The translations under genes were made by a program, and so were the position numbers. A stretch of DNA of 64,000 nt from CAWBOV01 sp963790525 (lineage in GTDB: Bacteria > Actinomycetota > Actinomycetes > Mycobacteriales > Jatrophihabitantaceae). Below the pieces are notes generated by a model. It was not told the DNA's origin. It ran no database searches and saw only the letters and a list, made by a program, of their open reading frames with translations. The stretch covers positions 744,001-808,000 of the forward strand of contig CAWBOV010000006.1 in NCBI GenBank assembly GCA_963790525.1, written 5' to 3'. This document shows positions 40,471 through 53,787 of this stretch, one piece after another (position 1 is the stretch's first letter; each line of letters starts with the position of its first letter).

Positions 40471-40524
40471 ACCAAAAGAACGAGGGCCGCTACGTCCGGA
40501 ATAATCCGACCGTAACGGCCCTCG
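40471..40524 (-). terminator. Rho-independent terminator of the rRNA operon
   Basis: On the minus strand CGAGGGCCGTTACG pairs with CGTAGCGGCCCTCG (14 bp with one wobble) around an inner TCGGA/TCCGGA hairpin, followed by TTCTTTTGG. It begins 11 bases after the 5S gene. Confidence 0.9.
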
Positions 40525-40535
40525 CTGCAAAATTT

Positions 40536-40652
40536 GTCCGGCGACGTCCTACTCTCCCACGCGGTGGCCCGCGCAGTACCATCGGCGCTGAGAGGCTTAG
40601 CTTCCGGGTTCGGGATGGGACCGGGCGTTTCCCTCTCGCTATGGTCGCCGAA
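40536..40652 (-). rRNA. rrf: 5S ribosomal RNA
   Basis: The minus strand reads GGCGACCATAGCGAGAGGGA, then AACGCCCGGTCCCATCCCGA, ACCCGGAAGCTAAGCCTCTC and ends GGAGAGTAGGACGTCGCCGG; this is a complete actinobacterial 5S RNA of about 117 bases. It lies about 90 bases after the 23S gene and before a strong terminator. Ends are approximate by a few bases. Confidence 0.97.
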
Positions 40653-40704
40653 ACTCTATGGAGATATCGGTCTTCATCGATCCACGAGGGGTCGATAGAC
40701 CGCA

Positions 40705-40740
40705 CCTCGGGAACCGCACAGTGGACGCGTAGCATTTTTG

Positions 40741-40747
<7 letters not shown>
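40705..40747. other. 23S rRNA processing stem, 3' strand
   Basis: The sequence around CGCACAGTGGACGCGTAGCA is almost identical, in inverse sense, to the segment just upstream of the 23S 5' end (43861-43896), so the two flanks pair into a long stem that RNase III would cut. Confidence 0.75.
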
Positions 40748-43860
<3,113 letters not shown>

Positions 43861-43863
<3 letters not shown>

Positions 43864-43896
43864 AAGATGCTCGCGTCCACTGTGCAGTTCTCAAGG
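43861..43896. other. 23S rRNA processing stem, 5' strand
   Basis: On the minus strand CTTGAGAACTGCACAGTGGA followed by CGCGAGCATC pairs with the region after the 23S 3' end. The rest of this 16S-23S spacer (43864-44245) carries no tRNA gene, the usual actinobacterial state. Confidence 0.75.
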
Positions 43897-44020
43897 TACG
43901 GGCGACGACGCCGGCGTAGTCACCGCGCACTCCCCTCGGGGAGCCGTTCGGTGACCGGCGTGTCAGACCACAAGGCATTCTGACAAAGCAAAATGCCTGA
44001 GTTCGGGGGCTAGATGCCCA

Positions 44021-44045
44021 CTCCCTCAGGACTCAACAGTGTGCC
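44021..44045. other. 16S rRNA processing stem, spacer strand
   Basis: On the minus strand GGCACACTGTTGAGTCCTGA GGGAG complements the leader segment at 45963-45987, closing a stem around the whole 16S RNA for RNase III processing. Confidence 0.75.
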
Positions 44046-44240
44046 TACGTCAACCATCGTCCATCGTGCGAGGTTCCAGCTCCTCGAGAGGAGCCGTACT
44101 GACGCGCGCTGACCGGGGCCGGCGAACTAGTTAGTGTTCCACCCTTGAGCATCGTTGTGTTCTGATCCCGCCATCTGACGAGATATCCACCAACGAGTCT
44201 GGACACCCACCGACCTGAGTCGAATGAGTGCCTAGTTGCT

Positions 44241-45766
<1,526 letters not shown>

Positions 45767-45962
45767 GTTTTATGACTACCCACGCACCCCGAAGGGATTG
45801 TGGAGTGTCGACACAGAAAGCAACGCTTGCGCGTTGATCGATCGCTGGTCCATACGAGCTGGTTCATTACATTTAGCTCGATGTACCAAAGAAATCGTTC
45901 ACACAGACCTGATTTGCATCAGTAACCATGTGACGAGGTTATTGCTTATGGCACTAACTTTC

Positions 45963-45987
45963 GGCACACTGTTGAGTTCTCAAGGAG
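45963..45987. other. 16S rRNA leader element / processing stem, leader strand
   Basis: On the minus strand CTCCTTGAGAACTCAACAGT GTGCC is the conserved actinobacterial leader element. It pairs with the spacer after 16S (44021-44045) and overlaps the region where boxA-like antitermination signals are found. Confidence 0.7.
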
Positions 45988-46038
45988 CGGACGCGCACCG
46001 TCGCGGTCCTCTCGGACCGTCTCGGGGCAACCCGTGTA

Positions 46039-46067
46039 ACGCTACTCGGTCGGATTCGCAGCGTCAA
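46039..46067 (-). promoter_or_regulatory. rRNA operon promoter P2 (TTGACG-17-TAGCGT)
   Basis: On the minus strand TTGACG (46062-46067) and TAGCGT (46039-46044) are spaced by 17 bases, about 270 bases before the 16S 5' end. The 45767-46038 stretch between is leader RNA without coding potential. Confidence 0.8.
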
Positions 46068-46182
46068 ATTCACCTGCTCCGCCCGTGCCAACCCGCGGCA
46101 ACTCCGCGCGGCGAACCGCGCTGCCTGCCCTGCGGGGGCTTGTCCGTGGCGGCCCTTGCGGTCCGCGCCTCGAACAAGATGA

Positions 46183-46212
46183 ACATTAGTCAGCTCCGGA
46201 GCGCCGAGTCAA
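46183..46212 (-). promoter_or_regulatory. rRNA operon promoter P1 (TTGACT-18-TAATGT)
   Basis: On the minus strand TTGACT (46207-46212) and TAATGT (46183-46188) are spaced by 18 bases, about 145 bases upstream of P2. Tandem promoters are typical of rrn operons. Confidence 0.75.
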
Positions 46213-46308
46213 ATCGCCCCGGCCGGGTCCCGTCGGCGGCTGACACCGCCCGGAAATGCTGGCGTAACGCGACCGCGCGGTCCGAACCCGCCGGCCCTGC
46301 CGCGCGAA

Positions 46309-47585
46309 TTACCGTGATGTGATCCGCGCCGCACGCCGCTTGCCGACGGCGAGCACGCGGCCGACCACGGTCGATGAGCGCGGCGTCGTAGGTTCCCGCC
46401 GCGAGAGGCGTGCCGTCGAGCCGCACCGCACCGCCGTCGATGCTCCGCCGGGCATCGCTCGTCGACGTCGCCAACCCGGCCTCGACCATGAGTGCGGGCA
46501 GGTGCACCGGATCGGTCGCGGCGAGATCCGCGGACAGCTCGTGCACGGGCACGTCATCGGGGACCTCGCCGCGGCGGAAGACCGCATCGAAGCGCTCCTC
46601 GGCCAGCGTGGCGCCGTCGGCACCGTGGTAGAGCGTGACCACCTCGCGGGCCATCCTGCGTTTGGCGGCTCCCGCCTCGGCGCCGCCGGCAGCCACCGCG
46701 CGCTCCAACTCCTCGATCTCGCGCGGATGCAGATCGGTGCAGAGCCGGGCGTACATCCCGACCACCCTGTCCGGCACGCTCATGAGGGCCCCGAACTGCT
46801 CGGCGGCGGGGTGCGTCCAGGGCGATGAAGTTGCCGAGGGACTTGCCCATCTTCTCGACCCCGTCGGTGCCCACCAGCAGCGGCATCGTCAGCACCGCCT
46901 GCGGCGCCTGGCCGCGACTGCGCTGGAGCTCGCGGCCCACCAGGTTGTTGAACGTCTGATCCGTCCCGCCGAGCTCGATGTCGGCCCGGATCTCCACCGA
47001 GTCGATGCCCTGCAGCAGCGGGTAGAAGAACTCGGACAGGCTGATCGGTTCGTTGCCCTTGAAGCGGCGGGCGAAGTCGTCGCGCTCGAGCAGCTGCGCG
47101 ATCGTCATCTCCCGGGTGTAGGCGAGCAGCTCACCGAGTTGCATCGGCTCCAGCCAGTCGGCGTTGTTGACGACCTCGCAGCTGTCCCGGTCGAGGATCC
47201 GCATCAGCTGGTCGAAGTAGCCCCGCGAATTGGCGATCACCTGGTCGGCACTCTGCGCCGACCGGGTCGCCGTGCGCCCCGACGGGTCCCCGACCTGACC
47301 GGTGAAGCCACCGACGACCAGGACGGCCGTGTGCCCGGCGTCCTGGAACTGCCGCAGTTTCCGCAGCACCACCGCGTGCCCGAGGGTGAGGTCGGTACCC
47401 GAGGGGTCGATCCCGAGCTTCACCCGGAGCGGCCGGTTCTCCTTGCGCGCCGCGGTCAGTCGCTCGGCCAGCCCGTTCGGCGGCAGGATCTGCGCGGCGC
47501 CGGAGGCGAGGATCTCGTGCGCCTCCCGGAGATCGGGTGGAAGCTGCGGGGCGGCGGGCGGGCGCGCTGATTCGTCGGTGCTCAC
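46309..47585 (-). CDS. tyrS: Tyrosyl-tRNA synthetase, two frameshifts
   Basis: TyrRS charges tRNA-Tyr. The reading starts at the GTG at 47585 (STDESARPP), with LGIDPSGTDLTLGHAVVLRK holding the HIGH-type motif, DIELGGTDQTFNNLVGRELQ, and VEKMGKSLGNFIALDAP with the KMSKS-type motif. Near 46808-46811 an extra C in a CCCC run shifts the frame; the protein resumes at AAEQFGALMSVPDRVVGMYA. A second extra base near 46370 disrupts the C-terminal S4 domain, which otherwise reads DVVGRVLAVGKRRAARITSR to a TAA at 46309. TyrRS is essential, so both are probably errors. It ends the arg operon. Confidence 0.92.
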
Positions 47586-47589
47586 GGCG

Positions 47590-48207
47590 TCAAGTCTGCC
47601 CGCTGGGGCGAGGACGTTTCCGCACGCCCCGCCGATAGGCCGACACGGTCGGGTCGTCCGGGGACCAGAACCGGAGCGGGACGTCCCGGGCGACGTTGAT
47701 ACCGACGCGCGGGCCGCTCGCAATCGCCGCAGCTGGGCCCGGGGCGGGCAGCTCCAGCCGGAGGGGCGACGTCGGCGCGCACAGGTCGAGCCCGTTGGCG
47801 TCGCCCGTGATCGCCAGCGCGCTCGCCAGGCGCGCGGGTCCCCGAGCCAGGTCCACGTCCCGCCGGGAGGCCGGGCGCCGGCTCCGGGCCGCGGCGAGCC
47901 CCTCCACGACGGCTCCCGCGCGCACCAGGACCGCCGAGGACGTCCCCTCCTCCCCGCACACCACGTTCGCACACCAGTGCATGCCGTAGACGAAGTACAC
48001 GTAGACGAAGCCAGGCGGCCCGAACATGATCCTGTTGCGGCCGGTCGGTCCACCGAACGCGTGCGAGGCCGGGTCGTCGGCGCCCTCGTACGCCTCGACC
48101 TCGCTGACCCGCACGCCGACGCGTTCGCCGCCCAGATCGGATACGAGCGTCGAGCCGAGCAGCAGCGGTGCCACAGCGCTGGAGCGTCCGGACAGCAGCT
48201 CGCGCAC
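47590..48207 (-). CDS. mpg: 3-methyladenine DNA glycosylase (AAG family)
   Basis: A glycosylase of about 205 residues of the eukaryotic-type AAG/MPG family, removing alkylated purines. Recognisable blocks are VRVSEVEAYEGADDPASHAF (the catalytic Glu in EVEAY), GGPTGRNRIMFGPPGFVYVY, FVYGMHWCANVVCG and the ending RVGINVARDVPLRFW. The start is uncertain: the GTG at 48207 lies inside the expected N-terminus (LPPARVRELLSG), and a start six or seven codons upstream using CTG near 48227 is possible. It follows argH directly and precedes tyrS by four bases. Confidence 0.9.
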   Translation of the reverse strand: MRELLSGRSSAVAPLLLGSTLVSDLGGERVGVRVSEVEAYEGADDPASHAFGGPTGRNRIMFGPPGFVYVYFVYGMHWCANVVCGEEGTSSAVLVRAGAVVEGLAAARSRRPASRRDVDLARGPARLASALAITGDANGLDLCAPTSPLRLELPAPGPAAAIASGPRVGINVARDVPLRFWSPDDPTVSAYRRGVRKRPRPSGQT

Positions 48208-48224
48208 CCGGGCCGGTGGGAGCG

Positions 48225-49656
48225 TCAGTCGGCGCCTCCGCCGATCGGGACCGCGGCCCATGCCGCCAGGTCTGCGACGACGGTGCGCAACCGGACCAGC
48301 TGCTCGGACACCCTGACAGGGGCGGTGCCGCCCCGCGCCGAGCGGGACGCCAACGAACCCGCCACCGTCAGCACCTCGCGCACGCCCGCCGTGAGATCCG
48401 GCGAGATGGCCGCGAAGTCGGCGTCGGTGAGCTCCGCCAGTTCGATCCCGCGGGCTTCGCACACGCGGACGCACTCGCCGGCGACTTCGTGGGCGACGCG
48501 GAACGGCACCCGCTGCCGCACGAGCCACTCCGCGATGTCCGTTGCCAGGGAGAATCCCTGCGGCGCCAGCGATTCCAGCCGTTCGGTGTGGAACACCAGC
48601 GTGTCGATCATTCCGGAGAATGCCGGCAGCAGCAGATGCAGGTTGTCGACCGCGTCGAAGACAGGTTCCTTGTCCTCCTGGAGGTCCCGGTTGTACGCCA
48701 GGGGTAGACCCTTTCAGGGTGGCCAGCAACCCGGCATGGTCACCGATCAGCCGACCTGCCTTGCCGCGGGCGAGCTCGGCGATGTCCGGGTTCTTCTTCT
48801 GCGGCATGATCGACGATCCGGTGGAGAACGCGTCGGCGAGGGTGATGAACGAGAACTCCTTGGTCGCCCAGAGGATGATCTCCTCGGCGATGCGGGACAG
48901 ATCCACGGCGAGCATCGCCGCCACGAAGGAGAACTCGGCGACGACGTCCCGTGCGGCCGTCGCGTCGATCGAGTTCTCCGCAGCGGCCGAGAAGCCGAGT
49001 TCCGCGGCCACCGCGTCCGGGTCGAGCCCGAGCGACGTCCCGGCCAACGCGCCCGATCCGTACGGGCTGATCGCGGCCCGGACGTCCCAGTCCCGCAGGC
49101 GATCGACGTCCCTGGACAGCGCCCAGCAGTGGGCCAGCAGGTGGTGCGACAGCAGGACCGGTTGGGCGTGCTGCAGATGCGTTCGCCCCGGCATCGCGAC
49201 CCCGAGATGCGCCTGCGCCTGCCCCGACAGCGCCCTGATGACATCGGTGACCTCGGCACCGAGCCGGCGCGCCTCCGCCCGAAGGTACATACGGATGAGC
49301 GTCGCGATCTGGTCGTTGCGCGAGCGCCCGGCCCGCAGGCGTCCGCCGAGATCCGTACCTACCCGGTCCAGCAGCCCGCGCTCGAGGGCGGTGTGGACGT
49401 CCTCGTCGGCAGGGACGGCCGTGAAGCTCCCATCCGCCACATCAGCGTCCAGGCGCGTCAGCCCGGCCAGCATCGCCGCGAGTTCGTCGTCGGTCAGCAG
49501 TCCCGCGCCGTGCAGGACACGGGCGTGGGCCATCGATCCGGCGATGTCGTAGCGCGCCAACCGCCAGTCGAAGTGCGTGGACAACGACAGCGCCGCCAGC
49601 GCGTCGGCGGGGCCGCCGGCGAACCGGCCACCCCACAACTGCACCTTGTCAGTCAA
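48225..49656 (-). CDS. argH: Argininosuccinate lyase, one frameshift
   Basis: ArgH splits argininosuccinate to arginine and fumarate. The N-terminal part (VQLWGGRFAGGPADALAALS, RLRAGRSRNDQIATLIRMYL) and the signature SIMPQKKNPDIAELARGKAG are in one frame. At 48709-48711 an extra G changes frame just after LLATLKG. The remainder (LPLAYNRDLQEDKEPVFDAV then MIDTLVFHTERLESLAPQGF) continues to the stop at 48225. The TTG at 49656 is the likely start, overlapping the argG stop by eight bases. Removing one base gives 476 residues, the usual length. Confidence 0.93.
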
Positions 49657-51088
49657 CGCCGAACTCCATGGCGGCGTCGTCCAGCGCGGTCTCGTCGGCG
49701 GCACGGTGGCGTTCGTCGACGGGGTTGGCGGCGATCCTGTCGGCCCCGCCCTCGGTCAGCGACGACTCCAGCTCGCCGAACAGGTACGCGCCCGTCAGGG
49801 GAACGGCGGACTGGGCGGCGTACTGCTCGAGCTTGCCGCGGGAATCGGCGATGTCGAGGTTGCGCATCGTCAGCTGCCCGATGCGATCGACCGGGCCGAA
49901 GGCGGCGTTGTCGGTCCGCTCCATCGACAGCTTGTCCGGGTGGTAGGACAGGTTCGGGCCGCGCGTGTCCAGCACGGTGTAGTCCTCCCCCCGCCGCAGC
50001 CGGACGGTCACCTGGCCGGTCACGAGGGATGCCACCCAGCGCTGGATCGACTCCCGCAGCATCAGCGACTGCGGATCGAGCCAGCGCCCCTCGTAGAGCA
50101 ACCGCCCGAGCCGGCGCCCCTCGCCGTGGTAGTTCGCCAAGGTGTCCTCGTTGTGGATCGCGTTCAGCAGGCGCTCGTAGGCGATCCACAGCAGTGCCAT
50201 CCCCGGTGCCTCGTAGATCCCGCGGGACTTCGCCTCGATGATCCGGTTCTCGATCTGGTCCGACATGCCCAGCCCGTGGCGGCCGCCGATCTCGTTCACC
50301 GCGTCGACGAGCGCGACCGAGTCCTCGTACGGGACCCCGTTGATCGAGACCGGGCGCCCGCCGGCGAAACCGATCGTGACGTCCTCGGTCTCGATGACGA
50401 CCGAGGGATCCCAGAACTTCACCCCCATGATCGGTTCGACGGTCTCCAGCGAGATGTCGAGGTGCTCCAGGGTCTTCGCCTCGTGGGTCGCACCCCAGAT
50501 GTTGGCATCGGTGGAGTAGGCCTTCTCCTTGCTGTCGCGGTAGGGCAGGTTCCGCTCGAACAGCCACTGGCTCATCTCGGCGCGCCCGCCCAGCTCGGTG
50601 ACGAAGTCCGCATCCAACCACGGCTTGTAGATCCGCAGCCCCGGGTTCGCGAGCAGCCCGTAACGGTAGAACCGTTCGATGTCGTTGCCCTTGAACGTCG
50701 AGCCGTCACCCCAGATGTGGACCTGGTCGGACTGCATCGCGCGGACCAGCATCGTGCCGGTCACCGCACGGCCGAGCGGTGTCGTGTTGAAGTACGCGCG
50801 TCCCGCGGAGCGGACGTGGAAGGCACCGCAGACGAGCGCGGCAAGCCCCTCCTCGACGAGTTCGCGGCGGCAGTCGACCGTACGGGCCAGCTCCGCGCCG
50901 TACTCGATGGCACGGGTGGGCACCCCGGAGATGTCGGGTTCGTCGTACTGCCCGATGTCGGCGGTGTAGGTGCACGGGATGGCGCCCTTGGCGCGCATCC
51001 AGGCCACCGCCACAGAGGTGTCCAGTCCGCCGGAGAACGCGATACCCACGCGTTCCCCGACCGGGAGGGAGGTCAGAACCTTGCTCAC
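49649..51088 (-). CDS. argG: Argininosuccinate synthase, long (type 2) form
   Basis: A 479-residue ArgG that joins citrulline and aspartate using ATP. The N-terminal P-loop is GIAFSGGLDTSVAVAWM, followed by CTYTADIGQYDEPDI and FHVRSAGRAYFNTTPLGRAV. The length and these motifs match the longer E. coli-type subfamily (about 447 residues) rather than the 400-residue form of mycobacteria. It sits in its normal place between argR and argH. The start ATG or GTG at 51088 gives MSKVLTSLPVGERV. Confidence 0.95.
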   Translation of the reverse strand: MSKVLTSLPVGERVGIAFSGGLDTSVAVAWMRAKGAIPCTYTADIGQYDEPDISGVPTRAIEYGAELARTVDCRRELVEEGLAALVCGAFHVRSAGRAYFNTTPLGRAVTGTMLVRAMQSDQVHIWGDGSTFKGNDIERFYRYGLLANPGLRIYKPWLDADFVTELGGRAEMSQWLFERNLPYRDSKEKAYSTDANIWGATHEAKTLEHLDISLETVEPIMGVKFWDPSVVIETEDVTIGFAGGRPVSINGVPYEDSVALVDAVNEIGGRHGLGMSDQIENRIIEAKSRGIYEAPGMALLWIAYERLLNAIHNEDTLANYHGEGRRLGRLLYEGRWLDPQSLMLRESIQRWVASLVTGQVTVRLRRGEDYTVLDTRGPNLSYHPDKLSMERTDNAAFGPVDRIGQLTMRNLDIADSRGKLEQYAAQSAVPLTGAYLFGELESSLTEGGADRIAANPVDERHRAADETALDDAAMEFGVD

Positions 51089-51113
51089 AGATGTGCCTCT
51101 CGAGTGCGTTCGG

Positions 51114-51644
51114 TCATGATCGGGCCAGGGCGAGGAACAGCCGTACCAGCTCCGCTCCCCCGTCCGGGGCCCGGCTGATCACCAGGATCGTGTCATCCCC
51201 GGCCACCGTGCCCAGCACCTCGGGCAGGCCGGCCCGGTCCAGCGCGCTGGCCAGGAAGTTCGACGCCCCCGGCGGGGTCCGCAGGACGACGAGGTTGGCG
51301 CTGGCCTCGGCGCTGACGAGCAACTCGCCGAGCAGCCGGGCCAGCCGGTGGGGCGGGTCGTCGTCGGCGGCCCGCGCGGTGAGGGGGGAACCGTCCTCCG
51401 GGATGAGGTAGACGGGCAGGCCACCGTCGGGGGTGCGCACCTTGACCGCCCCGAGCTCGTCGAGGTCACGCGACAGGGTCGCCTGGGTGACCCCGACGCC
51501 GGCGGCCCGCAGCGCCTGCACGAGTTCGAGCTGGGAGTGCACGGTGCGCGTGGACAGCAGGGCGACGATGCTCGCGTGGCGCGCGGCCCGGGTGGCCGGA
51601 ACGGGAAGCCGGCGCGGTGTCTCGCGCTTGTCCGCGGCCGCCAT
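51114..51644 (-). CDS. argR: Arginine repressor ArgR
   Basis: A 176-residue arginine-responsive repressor. The winged-helix domain reads RAARHASIVALLSTRTVHSQ, LELVQALRAAGVGVTQATLS and RDLDELGAVKV. The C-terminal hexamerisation and arginine-binding domain ends with GTVAGDDTILVISRAPDGGA. It should bind ARG boxes upstream of argC and shut the operon when arginine is plentiful. The ATG overlaps the argF stop by one base. Confidence 0.95.
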   Translation of the reverse strand: MAAADKRETPRRLPVPATRAARHASIVALLSTRTVHSQLELVQALRAAGVGVTQATLSRDLDELGAVKVRTPDGGLPVYLIPEDGSPLTARAADDDPPHRLARLLGELLVSAEASANLVVLRTPPGASNFLASALDRAGLPEVLGTVAGDDTILVISRAPDGGAELVRLFLALARS

Positions 51645-52567
51645 CAGGTCCGCTCCAGGAGCCAGACGAGCAGCGCCTTCTGGGCGTGCTTGCGGTTCTC
51701 GGCCTCGTCCCACACGACCGACTGCGGCCCGTCGATGACCTCGGCCGCGATCTCCAGACCGCGGTAGGCGGGCAGGCAGTGCAGCACGATCGCGTCCGCG
51801 GCGGCGCGGGCCAGCGCCTCCGTCGTCACCGAGAACGCGCCGAAGACGCCCATCCGCTCGGCCTTCTCGTCCTCCTGGCCCATGGACACCCAGGTGTCCG
51901 TGGCGAGCACGTCAGCGCCGTCGAAGGCACGTTCTGCGACGTCGGTGACCAGGACGGAGCCACCGGTCGCCGCCGCGATGCGCGAGGCTTCGGCCACGAC
52001 CTGCGGGTCGGGCAGGTAGGTCGCCGGAGTGCCGATCCGAACGTGCATCCCGGCTCCGGCCCCGCCCAGCAGGTACGAATGGGCCATGTTGTTCGCCCCG
52101 TCGCCGACGTAGCTGAGCGTGAGACCGGCGAGTGTTCCCCGGTGCTCCCGGATCGTCTGGAGATCGGCCAGGATCTGACACGGATGGAACTGATCGGTCA
52201 GGGCGTTGACGACCGGGACCGAACTGGCCGCGGCCATGGCCTCGATCCGGTCCTGGCCGAACGTCCTCCAGACGATGGCCGACACCTGCCGGTCCAGCAC
52301 GCGGGCCGTGTCCTCGATCGGTTCACCGCGCCCGAGCTGGGACGTTTGGGCGTCGATGACCAGGGGGAAGCCGCCGAGTTCGGCGATGCCCACCGTGAAG
52401 GAGACCCGGGTCCGCGTGGAGGTCTTGTCGAAGATGACCGCCACCGATCGCGGCCCCTCCAACGGGCGCCGCGAGAACGGGGCGGCCTTGAGCTCGTCGG
52501 CCAGGTCGAGGACCTCGTACAACTCGGCCGGGGAGAGGTCGTCGTCGCGCAGGAAGTTCCGTGTCAT
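51644..52567 (-). CDS. argF: Ornithine carbamoyltransferase
   Basis: A 307-residue OTCase making citrulline from ornithine and carbamoyl phosphate. The phosphate-binding STRTR motif is in FDKTSTRTRVSFTVGIAELG; the HPCQ motif is in DQFHPCQILADLQTI; the ornithine-binding HCLPAYRG motif is at about residue 268. Start and stop overlap argD and argR by one base each (TGATG), so the genes are translationally coupled. Confidence 0.96.
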   Translation of the reverse strand: MTRNFLRDDDLSPAELYEVLDLADELKAAPFSRRPLEGPRSVAVIFDKTSTRTRVSFTVGIAELGGFPLVIDAQTSQLGRGEPIEDTARVLDRQVSAIVWRTFGQDRIEAMAAASSVPVVNALTDQFHPCQILADLQTIREHRGTLAGLTLSYVGDGANNMAHSYLLGGAGAGMHVRIGTPATYLPDPQVVAEASRIAAATGGSVLVTDVAERAFDGADVLATDTWVSMGQEDEKAERMGVFGAFSVTTEALARAAADAIVLHCLPAYRGLEIAAEVIDGPQSVVWDEAENRKHAQKALLVWLLERT

Positions 52568-53787
52568 CAGAACCCGTCCCCGACCTGTCCGGCGATCTCC
52601 TCGACGGCATCGGTCAACCGGGCGACGGCGTCGTCCACGTCTGCCTCCGTCGTGATCAACGGAGGCGCCAGCCGGATGACGTCGGGCCGGACCGCGTTGA
52701 CGAGCAGGCCCCGCTCACGGGCGGCCGCCTCGATCGCGCCGGCGTGCTCCCCCGCCAGGGTCAACGCCTGCCAGAGGCCGATGCCACGCGCGCCGGTCAC
52801 GAGGGGATCGTTGATCGCGCTCAGGGCGTCGCCGAGGTGCGCACCGACCCGTTTGACCGAGTCGAGCAGGTCGTCGCGGGCGATAGTCGTCAGGACGGCG
52901 AGCGCGGCCGCGCAGGAGACCGGGTTGCCGCCGAAGGTGCTGCCGTGGTCCCCGGGCTCGAAGAGGGAGCCGGTTGCGCCGACGGCGAGGCAGGCCCCGA
53001 TCGGCAGCCCCCCGCCCAGGCCCTTGGCGAGCGTGACGATGTCGGGGCGCACGCCTTCTGCCAGGCAGGCGAACCAGTGTCCGGTCCGCCCGATCCCGCT
53101 CTGGACCTCGTCGACGACGAGCAGGGCGCCCACCGAGTCGCATGCGGCCCGCGCTGCTGCCAGGTACCCGGCGGGCGCCGGGACGACGCCGCCCTCACCC
53201 AGGGTCGTCTCGAGGAACACCGCTGCAGTGCTGGGCCCGACCGCCGCACGCAGCGCGTCGAGATCGCCGTAGGGCACGAACCGGACGGGACCGGGCAGCG
53301 GGAGGAACGGCCGCTGCTTGGCGGGGTTGCCCGTGATCGCCAGGGCGCCCATCGTCCGGCCGTGGAACCCGCCGGACGCGGCCACCACTTCCAGTCGCGA
53401 GCCGCCCGGGTCCAGGGCCCAGCCGTGCCGGCGCACGAGCTTCAGGGCGCACTCGTTTGCCTCCGCGCCGCTGTTGGCGAAGAAGACCCGTGCGGGGAGG
53501 CCGAGGTGCTCGACGAGGCGCTCGGCCAGGGCGAGACCCGGCTCGTGGATGGCGAGGTTGGACGTGTGGGCGAGCCGGGCGACCTGGGCAGTGACCGCCT
53601 CCACCACCGCCGGGTGGGCGTGGCCCAGCGAGCTGACCGCGATTCCGCCGACGAAGTCGAGGTACTCACGGCCGTCGACATCGGTCACCCGGATGCCGTC
53701 ACCGTGCGCCAGGGCGATCGGCGGTGTGCCGTAGTTGGGCATCATCACCGTCTGCCAGCGAGCCTGGAGGTCCTCGGTCGTGCTCAT
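52567..53787 (-). CDS. argD: Acetylornithine aminotransferase
   Basis: A 406-residue class III PLP aminotransferase converting N-acetylglutamate semialdehyde to N-acetylornithine. It has YLDFVGGIAVSSLGHAHPAV, the cofactor loop FFANSGAEANECALKL, the Asp of VVDEVQSGIGRTG and the Schiff-base Lys in VTLAKGLGGGLPIGA. The ATG at 53787 overlaps the argB stop by one base. It may also serve in lysine synthesis. Confidence 0.95.
   Translation of the reverse strand: MSTTEDLQARWQTVMMPNYGTPPIALAHGDGIRVTDVDGREYLDFVGGIAVSSLGHAHPAVVEAVTAQVARLAHTSNLAIHEPGLALAERLVEHLGLPARVFFANSGAEANECALKLVRRHGWALDPGGSRLEVVAASGGFHGRTMGALAITGNPAKQRPFLPLPGPVRFVPYGDLDALRAAVGPSTAAVFLETTLGEGGVVPAPAGYLAAARAACDSVGALLVVDEVQSGIGRTGHWFACLAEGVRPDIVTLAKGLGGGLPIGACLAVGATGSLFEPGDHGSTFGGNPVSCAAALAVLTTIARDDLLDSVKRVGAHLGDALSAINDPLVTGARGIGLWQALTLAGEHAGAIEAAARERGLLVNAVRPDVIRLAPPLITTEADVDDAVARLTDAVEEIAGQVGDGF

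Noticed and set aside
46800..46815. Programmed frameshifting in tyrS
   Set aside because: There is no slippery heptamer or downstream structure; the site is a plain CCCC run.
47302..50241. A 979-codon plus-strand open frame across argH, mpg and tyrS
   Set aside because: It lies opposite genes with clear catalytic motifs and has low-complexity composition; a GC-driven shadow.
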